A DNA stretch of 15,408 bases from DAITBA01 sp036824005 (GTDB lineage Bacteria; Pseudomonadota; Gammaproteobacteria; Burkholderiales; Rhodocyclaceae), in NCBI GenBank assembly GCA_036824005.1, contig DAITBA010000038.1, positions 1 to 15,408 of the forward strand, in the 5' to 3' direction. A model generated the notes under the pieces. That model was not told where the DNA came from. It worked only from the letters and a program-made list of their open reading frames with translations, and did no database searches. A program made the position numbers and the translations under genes. How positions within the stretch are numbered: position 1 is the first letter of the stretch; each line of letters opens with the position of its first letter. Shown piece after piece: positions 1 to 6,800 of the stretch.

Positions 1-63
1 CGGCGTACGCCCGGGGTGCGCAATATGTGCCACGGCGTGGGCCATAGATGATTGGTAAGCAGC
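1..63. other. Upstream flank, no gene recognised
   Basis: This short flank before tRNA-Trp carries no coding sequence that I can support. In related bacteria a tuf gene often precedes tRNA-Trp, but the characteristic tuf C-terminal codons are not visible here. A weak 4-bp hairpin (CCAC 30-33 with GTGG 37-40) is present and is probably meaningless. A promoter for the tRNA-secE-nusG unit would be expected here or further upstream. CATAGAT at 43-49 resembles a -10 box, but no matching -35 box is seen, so I do not call a promoter. Confidence 0.5.
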
Positions 64-139
64 AGGGCAATAGCTCAACTGGCAGAGCGTCGGTCTCCAA
101 AACCGAAGGTTGGGGGTTCGATTCCCTCTTGCCCTGCCA
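64..139 (+). tRNA. trnW: tRNA-Trp (anticodon CCA)
   Basis: A complete 76-base cloverleaf can be drawn by hand. The acceptor stem AGGGCAA (64-70) pairs perfectly with TTGCCCT (129-135). The D stem GCTC (73-76) pairs with GAGC (85-88). The anticodon stem TCGGT (90-94) pairs with ACCGA (102-106) around loop CTCCAAA, which puts anticodon CCA at 97-99. The T arm is 112-128 with the TTCGATT loop. The discriminator is G136, and the CCA tail (137-139) is encoded. The anticodon reads UGG, so this is tryptophan. It sits 22 bases upstream of secE, the common arrangement in beta- and gammaproteobacteria, and is probably cut from a longer transcript shared with secE-nusG. Confidence 0.97.
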
Positions 140-161
140 CCTGCACTGACGACTAGTTTAG

Positions 162-515
162 ATGGCCGACAAAATCAAGTTCGCGCTGGCGCTGTTGTTG
201 TTGGCCGCCGGCGTGGCCGGTTTTTACGTGCTTGCCGAGCAGGCGCTGATTTTCCGTGTCCTGTCCGTGCTTGCCGGCATGGCCGCCGGCGTGGCCGTAG
301 CCTGGTTTACCGAACCCGGCCAGCGCTTTTTTGTGTTCGCCCGGGAAGCGATGGGCGAGGCAAAAAAGGTTGCCTGGCCCGGCCGGAAAGAGACGATGCA
401 GACGACCGGAGTCGTCTTCGCATTTGTCGTTGTCATGGCGGTTTTTCTCTGGCTGACTGACAAAGGCCTCGAGTGGGTGCTATACGACCTTATCCTGGGC
501 TGGAAGAAATCATGA
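162..515 (+). CDS. secE: Protein translocase subunit SecE
   Basis: SecE (117 residues) is the small essential membrane subunit of the SecYEG channel, clamping SecY during export of unfolded proteins across the inner membrane. It has the proteobacterial three-helix form: hydrophobic segments at about residues 7-25, 30-49 and 83-99. Ahead of the last helix is the conserved amphipathic stretch (about 61-81) containing EAKKVAWPGRKET, the family hallmark that packs on SecY. E. coli SecE has 127 residues, so the length fits. The start is the first ATG after tRNA-Trp. No clear Shine-Dalgarno precedes it (the upstream bases are ctagtttag), which is unusual next to its neighbours. Its TGA overlaps the nusG start as ATGA, so the two are translationally coupled. 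Confidence 0.96.
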   Translation: MADKIKFALALLLLAAGVAGFYVLAEQALIFRVLSVLAGMAAGVAVAWFTEPGQRFFVFAREAMGEAKKVAWPGRKETMQTTGVVFAFVVVMAVFLWLTDKGLEWVLYDLILGWKKS

Positions 516-1045
516 CGAAACGCTGGTACGTGGTGCATGCCTACTCGGGATTCGAGAAATCCGTCCAGCGTGCGCTGGTGGAACGGATCGCCCGTTCGGG
601 CATGCAGGACCGCTTTGGCCAGATTCTGGTGCCCGTGGAAGAAGTCGTTGAAATGAAGTCGGGCCAGAAGAGCATTTCCGAACGAAAGTTCTTCCCCGGA
701 TACGTACTCGTCGAAATGGAAATGGACGACGAGACCTGGCACCTCGTGAAGAGCACGTCGAAGGTCACGGGCTTTGTCGGCGGTACCGCCACTAAACCGA
801 CGCCGATCTCGGAGTCTGAAGTCCAGAAGATCATGCAGCAAATGCAGGAGGGCGTGGAAAAGCCCAAGCCGAAGGTGCTGTTCGAAATTGGCGAAATGGT
901 GCGGGTCAAGGAGGGGCCTTTCACCGATTTCCACGGCTCCGTCGAGGACGTCAACTACGAGAAAAGCAAGCTGCGTGTTTCGGTAACCATTTTCGGCCGT
1001 GCTACGCCGGTCGAGCTGGAGTTTGCCCAGGTCGAGAAAGCATAG
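512..1045 (+). CDS. nusG: Transcription termination/antitermination factor NusG
   Basis: NusG (177 residues; E. coli 181) binds the RNA polymerase clamp through its N-terminal NGN domain, suppresses pausing, and links polymerase to Rho or to ribosomal protein S10. The NGN domain begins with the hallmark KRWYVVHAYSGFEK and includes the FFPGYVLVEM strand. The C-terminal KOW domain starts at about residue 127 (GEMVRVKEGPF) and runs to the end. I chose ATG 512 over an in-frame ATG 39 bases upstream. The downstream start overlaps the secE stop (ATGA), has a Shine-Dalgarno-like GGAAG eight bases or less upstream, and begins at the conserved family N-terminus. The upstream alternative would add 13 unrelated residues encoded inside secE. 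Confidence 0.97.
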   Translation: MTKRWYVVHAYSGFEKSVQRALVERIARSGMQDRFGQILVPVEEVVEMKSGQKSISERKFFPGYVLVEMEMDDETWHLVKSTSKVTGFVGGTATKPTPISESEVQKIMQQMQEGVEKPKPKVLFEIGEMVRVKEGPFTDFHGSVEDVNYEKSKLRVSVTIFGRATPVELEFAQVEKA

Positions 1046-1080
1046 GGCGTTCGCATACGGCGCACGACCCTGAATCGCCG

Positions 1081-1103
1081 GGCAACGATGTCATGTCGTT
1101 GCC
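1081..1103 (+). promoter_or_regulatory. Hairpin in the nusG-rplK gap
   Basis: GGCAACGA (1081-1088) is perfectly complementary to TCGTTGCC (1096-1103), giving an 8-bp stem with loop TGTCATG. No T-run follows, so it is not an intrinsic terminator. It is 71 bases upstream of the rplK start, inside the 129-base nusG-rplK gap. In E. coli the L11-L1 operon is autoregulated by L1 binding to the leader ahead of rplK, so a regulatory role is plausible, but I could not match the bipartite L1-binding consensus here. An rplK promoter is also often found in this gap; none is clear to me. Confidence 0.4.
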
Positions 1104-1174
1104 TCGGGCGCAACGAGGAGCGCGAGTAGGCGCCAAGCCGATCGCGCGTTATCACTCACCTTTGAGGAACCATC

Positions 1175-1606
1175 ATGGCGAAGAAGATCGTCGGCTTCAT
1201 CAAGTTGCAAGTGCCGGCGGGCAAAGCCAATCCCAGCCCGCCCATTGGTCCCGCGCTCGGTCAGCGCGGCCTGAACATCATGGAGTTCTGCAAGGCGTTC
1301 AACGCGCAGACCCAAGGTATGGAACCTGGTCTGCCGGTGCCGGTGGTGATCACCGCCTTCGCCGACAAGAGCTTCACCTTCATCATGAAGACGCCGCCGG
1401 CGTCGGTGCTCATCAAAAAAGCGGCGAAGCTGGACAAGGGCAGCGCCAAGCCCCACACCGACAAGGTTGGCAAGCTGACGCGCGCCCAGGTTGAAGAGAT
1501 CGCGAAGACGAAGATGAAGGATCTCACCGCAGCCGATCTGGAAGCCGCCATGCGCACCATCGCGGGCAGTGCCCGCAGTATGGGCGTCACCGTGGAGGGG
1601 ATGTGA
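1175..1606 (+). CDS. rplK: 50S ribosomal protein L11
   Basis: L11 (143 residues; usual length about 142) binds the GTPase-associated centre of 23S rRNA with the L10-L12 stalk, where it acts in factor-dependent GTP hydrolysis and the stringent response. The N-terminal domain shows the proline-rich switch segment KANPSPPIGPALGQRGLNI (about residues 14-32). The C-terminal rRNA-binding domain follows from about residue 73 and includes TRAQVEEIAKTKMKDL and the end motif AGSARSMGVTVEG. ATG 1175 has a good Shine-Dalgarno, GAGGAA at 1164-1169. The gene is one base away from rplA (TGA, T, ATG), so the two are coupled, as expected for the L11 operon. Confidence 0.98.
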   Translation: MAKKIVGFIKLQVPAGKANPSPPIGPALGQRGLNIMEFCKAFNAQTQGMEPGLPVPVVITAFADKSFTFIMKTPPASVLIKKAAKLDKGSAKPHTDKVGKLTRAQVEEIAKTKMKDLTAADLEAAMRTIAGSARSMGVTVEGM

Positions 1607-1607
1607 T

Positions 1608-2303
1608 ATGGCCAGGCTCTCCAAACGCACCAAGGCGCTGCGTGCGAAGGTGGACCGCAGCAAGTTCTACGCGCTGGCGGACGCACTGACATTGGTGAAA
1701 GGCTGCGCCAATGCCAAGTTCGATGAGTCCATCGACCTGGCGGTCAACCTGGGCATCGACGCGAAGAAATCCGATCAGCTCGTGCGCGGCTCCGTCGTGC
1801 TGCCGGCCGGTACCGGAAAGAAGGTGCGCGTGGCCGTGTTTGCACAGGGTGACAAGGCAGCCGCGGCGAAGGATGCCGGTGCGGACATCGTCGGCTTCGA
1901 CGATCTGGCCGCGAAGGTGAAGGAAGGTGTCATCGAATTCGACATCGCCATTGCCACGCCGGATGCCATGAAGGTGGTTGGTCAGCTCGGCCAGATCCTC
2001 GGTCCACGGGGGCTCATGCCGAACCCGAAGGTGGGGACCGTGACCATGGATGTCGCCACCGCGGTGAAGAACGCCAAGGCCGGTCAGGTGCAGTACCGCA
2101 CCGACAAGGGCGGCATCATCCAATGCACCGTCGGCCGTGCCTCATTTTCCGTGGATGCGCTGCAGCAAAACGTGCGCGCGCTGATCGATGCGCTGAACAA
2201 GGCGAAACCGGCGACGAGCAAGGGTGTCTACCTGCGCAAGATTTCCGTCTCCAGCACCATGGGTGTGGGTGTGCGGGTCGACCAGTCGAGTCTGATGGCA
2301 TAG
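1608..2303 (+). CDS. rplA: 50S ribosomal protein L1
   Basis: L1 (231 residues; E. coli 234) forms the mobile L1 stalk that helps release deacylated tRNA from the E site. In many bacteria it also represses the rplK-rplA mRNA. The family signature GPRGLMPNPKVGTVT is present at about residues 128-142, and the N-terminus MARLSKRTKALR matches the family. I chose ATG 1608 because it directly follows the rplK stop, has a purine-rich Shine-Dalgarno (GGAGGGG, about 1594-1600), and gives the family N-terminus. An in-frame ATG at 1569 would add 13 residues encoded within rplK and is rejected. A long structured gap to rplJ follows. Confidence 0.97.
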   Translation: MARLSKRTKALRAKVDRSKFYALADALTLVKGCANAKFDESIDLAVNLGIDAKKSDQLVRGSVVLPAGTGKKVRVAVFAQGDKAAAAKDAGADIVGFDDLAAKVKEGVIEFDIAIATPDAMKVVGQLGQILGPRGLMPNPKVGTVTMDVATAVKNAKAGQVQYRTDKGGIIQCTVGRASFSVDALQQNVRALIDALNKAKPATSKGVYLRKISVSSTMGVGVRVDQSSLMA

Positions 2304-2316
2304 AAAGGATCGAACT

Positions 2317-2332
2317 CCCCGCGGTCGCGGGG
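2317..2332 (+). other. GC-rich stem-loop after rplA
   Basis: CCCCGC (2317-2322) pairs with GCGGGG (2327-2332) around a GGTC tetraloop, 14 bases after the rplA stop. No T-run follows, so it is not a Rho-independent terminator by sequence. It may stabilise the 3' end of the rplKA message or begin the structured rplJ leader. The role is inferred; the complementarity is seen directly. Confidence 0.4.
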
Positions 2333-2345
2333 GCAGAGCTTTGGG

Positions 2346-2530
2346 CTGCCGGCGTGCGCAAGTGCGTCGGCAGGTTATCAAAGACCGCAGGCGTCGGGCA
2401 TCTGATGTCAGGGACCAGATACCGGGCATTGATGCCGGACTTAATTGAGGGGCGATGGCATTTTGGGCGTGGAATCGTTGCTCAGATTCCTGATCCAGCT
2501 TCCTGGTTCCCGAAGCCGGCGCAGATGGCG
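2346..2530 (+). promoter_or_regulatory. Candidate L10 leader (autoregulatory mRNA element)
   Basis: In proteobacteria the rplJ leader binds the L10-L12 complex, which represses rplJL translation. Seen here: (1) an about 12-bp helix, 2346-2357 with 2362-2373 (three G-U pairs), capped by a GCAA tetraloop. (2) Immediately after it, TTATCAAAGACCGCAGGCG (2375-2393), whose AAAGACCGCAGG core I recognise from memory as the conserved part of rplJ leaders. (3) A possible long-range closing helix GCGTCGG (2391-2397) with CCGGCGC (2516-2522). The downstream GCGCAGATGGCG resembles the conserved 3' side of the same leader. (4) Internal small hairpins: 2400-2404/2416-2420, 2422-2428/2433-2438 with a bulge, 2471-2476/2485-2490, and 2495-2498/2503-2506. 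Position and motif support the call; exact borders and folding are inferred. Confidence 0.7.
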
Positions 2531-2557
2531 CTACCCGAAATGACGGACAACAGATGT

Positions 2558-2592
2558 GCGACGACCGACACCTTTCCGGCGCCGGTCGTCGC
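2558..2592 (+). promoter_or_regulatory. Perfect 10-bp stem-loop in the rplJ leader
   Basis: GCGACGACCG (2558-2567) is perfectly complementary to CGGTCGTCGC (2583-2592), with a 15-base loop. It is the most stable-looking hairpin in the leader and lies between the candidate L10-binding part and the rplJ start. The loop and its 3' arm contain the self-complementary CCGGCGCCGG (2576-2585), which could compete with the stem or pair with CCGGCC at 2625-2630. No T-run follows. I infer a structural or switching role in the leader. Confidence 0.5.
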
Positions 2593-2596
2593 GGAT

Positions 2597-2680
2597 CTCC
2601 TGAATGAAGGTCGCCGCATTGGTTCCGGCCGGACGGCAACGATGTCGGGTGCGGAACGGTTTTCTTAGGAGCTGACCTTG
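2597..2680 (+). promoter_or_regulatory. rplJ Shine-Dalgarno with a possible sequestering helix and TTG start
   Basis: AGGAG (2667-2671) lies six bases before the TTG (2678-2680) that begins rplJ, and this spacing decides the start. CTCCTGA (2597-2603) can pair with TTAGGAG (2665-2671) over 7 bp with one G-U, hiding the Shine-Dalgarno. Between them a smaller hairpin can form: GTTCCG (2622-2627) with CGGAAC (2652-2657), with an inner stem CCgGAC (2629-2634) to GTCGG (2644-2648). Closure of this arrangement would block initiation, which fits L10-mediated repression known from E. coli. The complementarity is seen; the mechanism is inferred. Confidence 0.5.
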
Positions 2681-3205
2681 GGTCTCAATCTTGATGAAAA
2701 GAAGGCGGTTGTCGCTTCGGTGTCGGCGCAGGTTGCGGACGCTCAGGCGATCGTCGTCGCCGAGAACCGCGGTCTGGAAGTAGGCGACATCACGCGCCTG
2801 CGCTTGGAAGCGCGCAAGGCGGGGGTGTATCTGCGAGTACTGAAAAACACCTTGGCACGGCGTGCGGTTGCTGACACGCCGTTCGATGGGTTGAAGGAGC
2901 ACCTGGTTGGGCCGCTTATGTATGGGATCTCCAACGATCCCGTCGCCGGCGCCAAGGTGCTCAACGACTTCGCCAAGGGCAACGACAAGCTCGTCATCAA
3001 GGCGGGCGCGATGGCCAATTACGTCATGGACGCCGCCGGCGTCAAGGCGCTGGCCACGATGCCCAGCCGCGACGAACTGCTGGCCAGCTTGTTGGGTACG
3101 ATGCAGGCGCCGGTTGTCCAGTTCGTGCGCACGCTCAATGAAGTACCGAGCAAATTCGTGCGCACGCTGGCGGCCGTGCGTGACGCCAAGGAACAGACTG
3201 CTTGA
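2678..3205 (+). CDS. rplJ: 50S ribosomal protein L10
   Basis: L10 (175 residues; E. coli 165) anchors L7/L12 dimers to the ribosome, forming the base of the stalk that recruits translation factors. It also represses its own mRNA. The N-terminus GLNLDEKKAVVASVSAQV and the conserved LRVLKNTLARRAV segment (about residues 49-61) identify it. The C-terminal helix (about residues 135-170) is the L7/L12-docking part. The start codon is TTG, supported by AGGAG six bases upstream and by family alignment of GLNLDEKK; no in-frame ATG gives a full-length protein. A weak start behind a long structured leader fits tight translational control. rplL follows after 65 bases. Confidence 0.96.
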   Translation: MGLNLDEKKAVVASVSAQVADAQAIVVAENRGLEVGDITRLRLEARKAGVYLRVLKNTLARRAVADTPFDGLKEHLVGPLMYGISNDPVAGAKVLNDFAKGNDKLVIKAGAMANYVMDAAGVKALATMPSRDELLASLLGTMQAPVVQFVRTLNEVPSKFVRTLAAVRDAKEQTA

Positions 3206-3270
3206 CATTCAGATCGGTTACTCGCGCCGGCATCCGGTGCGTCGACCAAATCACTATTCAGGAGCAATAA

Positions 3271-3657
3271 ATGGGTGCTGTAACCAAAGAACAGATTCTC
3301 GATGCCATCGCCAACATGACGGTTCTTGAACTGTCCGGCCTGATCAAGGACATGGAAGAGAAGTTTGGAGTCTCGGCGGCCGCTGCTGCGGTGGCCGTGG
3401 CGGCGCCGGCCGGCGGCGGCGCGGCTGCGCCGGTGGTGGAAGAGAAAACCGAGTTCGACGTCATTCTGACTGCGGCCGGGGACAACAAGGTGAACGTGAT
3501 CAAGGTCGTTCGCGCCGTCACCAGTCTGGGCCTGAAGGAAGCCAAGGATCTGGTGGATGGTGCGCCGAAAGCCGTCAAGGAAGGCGTCGCCAAAGCCGAG
3601 GCGGAAGCGGTCAAGAAGCAACTGGAAGAGGCGGGTGGCAAAGCCGAGATCAAGTAA
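3271..3657 (+). CDS. rplL: 50S ribosomal protein L7/L12
   Basis: L7/L12 (128 residues; usual 120-125) is the multicopy stalk protein that binds EF-Tu, EF-G, IF2 and release factors and stimulates their GTPases. Its parts are visible in order: an N-terminal dimerisation and L10-binding domain (about 1-35, TKEQILDAIANMTVLELSGL); an Ala/Gly/Pro-rich flexible hinge (about 36-56); and the globular factor-binding domain (about 58-128) containing KVNVIKVVRAVTSLGLKEAK and DLVDGAPKAVKEGV. The hinge is slightly long and accounts for the extra length. ATG 3271 has GGAG at 3261-3264. The gene is followed immediately by an intrinsic terminator that would set the ratio of stalk protein to RNA polymerase. 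Confidence 0.98.
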   Translation: MGAVTKEQILDAIANMTVLELSGLIKDMEEKFGVSAAAAAVAVAAPAGGGAAAPVVEEKTEFDVILTAAGDNKVNVIKVVRAVTSLGLKEAKDLVDGAPKAVKEGVAKAEAEAVKKQLEEAGGKAEIK

Positions 3658-3673
3658 GGCTGGTGAACACAGC

Positions 3674-3703
3674 GGGCTGGCGGTTTCCCCCGCCGGCCCT
3701 TTT
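3674..3703 (+). terminator. Intrinsic terminator/attenuator between rplL and rpoB
   Basis: A 10-bp GC-rich stem, 3674-3683 with 3690-3699 (one G-U at 3678/3695), encloses loop TTTCCC and is followed by TTTT (3700-3703), then GCCTTT. It begins 17 bases after the rplL stop. In E. coli a partial terminator at the same place lets only a fraction of rplJL transcripts enter rpoBC. No strong promoter is visible in the remaining bases before rpoB, so rpoBC expression must depend at least partly on readthrough, and I interpret this as a leaky attenuator. Confidence 0.85.
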
Positions 3704-3747
3704 GCCTTTGGAGAAGCTGGCACAAAGCAAGCGAGCCACGGGCGGGC

Positions 3748-3780
3748 GGTTGGAACTCCCGCGCGGGAACTTCTCGTACC
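3748..3780 (+). other. Imperfect stem-loop upstream of rpoB (possible processing site)
   Basis: A nested structure can be drawn: GGT (3748-3750) with ACC (3778-3780), GAA (3753-3755) with TTC (3771-3773), and the palindrome TCCCGCGCGGGA (3757-3768) folding as TCCC/GGGA around GCGC. It has no T-run. In E. coli the rplL-rpoB spacer contains an RNase III cleavage hairpin downstream of the attenuator; this element is in the equivalent place. The base pairing is seen, the role is inferred, and the stem is broken by internal loops. Confidence 0.3.
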
Positions 3781-3838
3781 GTTTCGCTTTCTTTGTTCTG
3801 TCTTCTGAATCCCGTCGCCTGACACGTCTGGAGCTGCT

Positions 3839-6800
3839 ATGACGTATACCTATACCGAGAAGAAGCGCATCCGCAAGAGCTTTGCCAAACGGGCAAGCGT
3901 CCTCGATGTGCCGTTCCTGCTGGCGACCCAGCTCGAATCCTATCTAGCCTTTCTGCAGACGGACATCCCGCCGGTGCAGCGCCGCAACCAGGGGCTGCAG
4001 GCGGCGTTCACGTCCATCTTCCCGATCTCGAGCCATTCCGGAAATGCGCGCCTGGAATTCGTCCACTACATGCTGGGCGAGCCGGCGTTCGACGTGAAGG
4101 AATGTCAGCAGCGTGGATTGACCTTCGCTTCGCCCTTGCGGGCCCGCGTGAGGCTGGTCATTCTCGACAAGGAGGCGGCGAAGGAAACGATCAAGGAAGT
4201 GAAGGAGCAGGAGGTCTACATGGGCGAGATTCCGCTCATGACCTCGACCGGCTCGTTCATCATCAACGGTACTGAGCGCGTCATCGTCTCACAGTTGCAT
4301 CGGTCCCCCGGCGTCTTTTTCGAGCACGACCGTGGCAAGACCCATTCGTCGGGCAAACTGCTTTTCTCGGCGCGCATCATTCCCTACCGTGGCTCTTGGT
4401 TGGACTTCGAGTTCGACCCGAAAGACTATCTGTACTTCCGCGTCGACCGGCGGCGGAAGATGCCCGTGACCATACTGCTCAAGGCCATCGGCATGACGCC
4501 GGAGCAGATCCTGGCCACGTTCTTCGACAGCGACACCTTTCATCTGGCCAAGCGCGGCGTGCAGTTCGAACTCGTGCCCGAGCGACTGCGCGGCGAAGTG
4601 GCGCGATTCGACATTGCCGACAAGGCCGGCCACACTATCGTTGCCAAGGACAAGCGCATCACCGCCAAGCACATCCGCGAGTTATCCGAAGCCGGGATCA
4701 AGAAGATCAATGTGCCGGAGGAGTTTCTCTACGGCCGGATCATCGCGCACAACATCGTGGACAAGGAGACCGGCGAAATCCTGGCCCAGGCCAACGAGGA
4801 GCTTACCGATACGCTGCTGTCCAAACTTCAGGAGGCGGGTGTCGAGAGCCTGCAAACGCTGTATGTAAACGACCTGGACAGCGGTCCCTACATTTCCCAG
4901 ACCCTTCGCATCGACGAAACTGCGGACCAGTGGGCGGCCAAGGTTGCCATCTACCGCATGATGCGCCCCGGTGAGCCGCCCACCGAAGATGCGGTGGAAA
5001 CGCTGTTCAACGGTTTGTTCTATTCGGAAGACCGCTACGATCTTTCCGCTGTCGGCCGGATGAAATTCAACCGCCGTGTCGGCCGCGACGAGTTGGACGG
5101 TACGGGCACGCTGTCGAACCAGGACATCATCGACGTCATTCGCATCCTCGTCGAGCTGCGCAACGGCCGCGGCGAGATCGACGACATCGACCACCTGGGC
5201 AACCGCCGCGTGCGCTCCGTCGGCGAGCTGGCGGAGAACCAGTTCCGCGCTGGCCTCGTGCGCGTCGAGCGCGCCGTGAAGGAGCGTCTGTCCCAGGCAG
5301 AAAGCGAAAACCTGATGCCCCACGACCTGATCAACGCCAAGCCGATCAGCGCTGCCATCAAGGAATTCTTCGGGTCCAGCCAGCTTTCCCAGTTCATGGA
5401 CCAGACCAATCCGCTGTCGGAGATCACCCACAAGCGCCGTGTGTCGGCCCTTGGCCCGGGCGGTCTGACGCGCGAGCGCGCCGGCTTCGAAGTGCGCGAC
5501 GTGCATCCGACGCACTACGGCCGCGTCTGCCCGATCGAGACGCCGGAAGGTCCGAACATCGGTCTCATCAACTCGCTGGCGCTTTATGCGCGTACCAACC
5601 AGTTCGGCTTCCTCGAAACGCCATACCGCAAGGTGGTCGACGGCCGGGTCACCGACCAGATCGAATTCCTGTCGGCAATCGAGGAGGGGCACTACGTCAT
5701 CGCCCAGGCCAACGCACGTCTCGACAAGAAGGGCAAGCTGATCGACGAGCTCGTGTCCTGCCGTTTCAAGAGCGAGTTCGAACTCAAGTCGCCCGAGGAA
5801 GTGCAGTACATGGACGTAGCGCCGTCGCAGATCGTCTCAGTCGCGGCCTCGCTCATTCCCTTCCTTGAGCACGACGACGCCAACCGCGCGCTGATGGGAT
5901 CAAACATGCAGCGCCAAGCGGTGCCGTGTCTGCGAGCCGAGAAGCCTCTCGTGGGCACCGGCATCGAGCGCACCGTGGCAGTCGACTCCGGCACGGCGGT
6001 GCAGGCCTTGCGCGGTGGGGTGGTCGACTACATCGATGCCAACCGCATCGTCGTGCGTGTGCACGACGAGGAAACGGTGCCCGGCGAGGTCGGCGTCGAC
6101 ATCTACAACCTCATCAAGTACACGCGTTCCAATCAAAACACGAACATCAACCAGCGGCCGCTGGTGAAAGTTGGCGACGTCATCGCCAAGGGCGACGTGA
6201 TTGCCGACGGTGCCTCGACCGACATGGGCGAGCTGGCGCTGGGCCAGAACATGCTGGTGGCGTTCATGCCCTGGAACGGCTACAACTTCGAGGACTCGAT
6301 CCTCATCTCCGAGAGGGTGGTGTCCGACGATCGCTTCACCTCGATCCACATCGAGGAGCTGACGGTGGTCGCCCGCGATACCAAGCTGGGCGCCGAGGAA
6401 ATCACCCGCGACATCGCCTCGTTGGGCGAGGCTCAGCTGTCTCGCCTGGACGAGTCGGGCATCGTCTACATCGGCGCCGAGGTGGAGGCCGGTGACGTGC
6501 TGGTGGGCAAGGTCACGCCGAAGGGCGAGACCCAACTCACGCCGGAAGAAAAGCTGCTGCGCGCCATCTTCGGCGAGAAGGCTTCCGACGTGAAGGACAC
6601 CAGCCTGCGCGTGCCCTCCGGCATGAGCGGCACAGTGATCGACGTGCAGGTGTTTACGCGCGAAGGCATCGAGCGCGACAAGCGCGCCCAGCAGATCATC
6701 GATGACGAATTGCGTCGCTACAAGACGGACCTCGCCGATCAGATGCGCATCGTCGAGCGCGACACCTTCGCCCGTATCGAGCGGCTGATCGTCGGTAAGG

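Noticed and set aside
473..511. Upstream in-frame start for nusG (and a similar one for rplA at 1569)
   Set aside because: Both would add 13 residues encoded inside the preceding gene and not found in the families. The downstream ATGs have good ribosome-binding sites and the conserved N-termini.
2123..2668. 181-codon plus-strand frame from within rplA across the rplJ leader
   Set aside because: It overlaps the end of rplA in another frame and runs through the structured leader. No family resemblance and no Shine-Dalgarno; the region is better explained as leader RNA.
3557..3808. 83-codon plus-strand frame crossing the rplL end and attenuator
   Set aside because: It reads through the terminator hairpin and is Arg/Lys-rich because of the rplL frame shift; no support as a gene.
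5369..5460. Drug-resistance substitutions in rpoB (also checked in rpsL)
   Set aside because: The key positions (RpoB D521, H531, S536; RpsL K43, K88) carry the wild-type residues, so no resistance allele is indicated.
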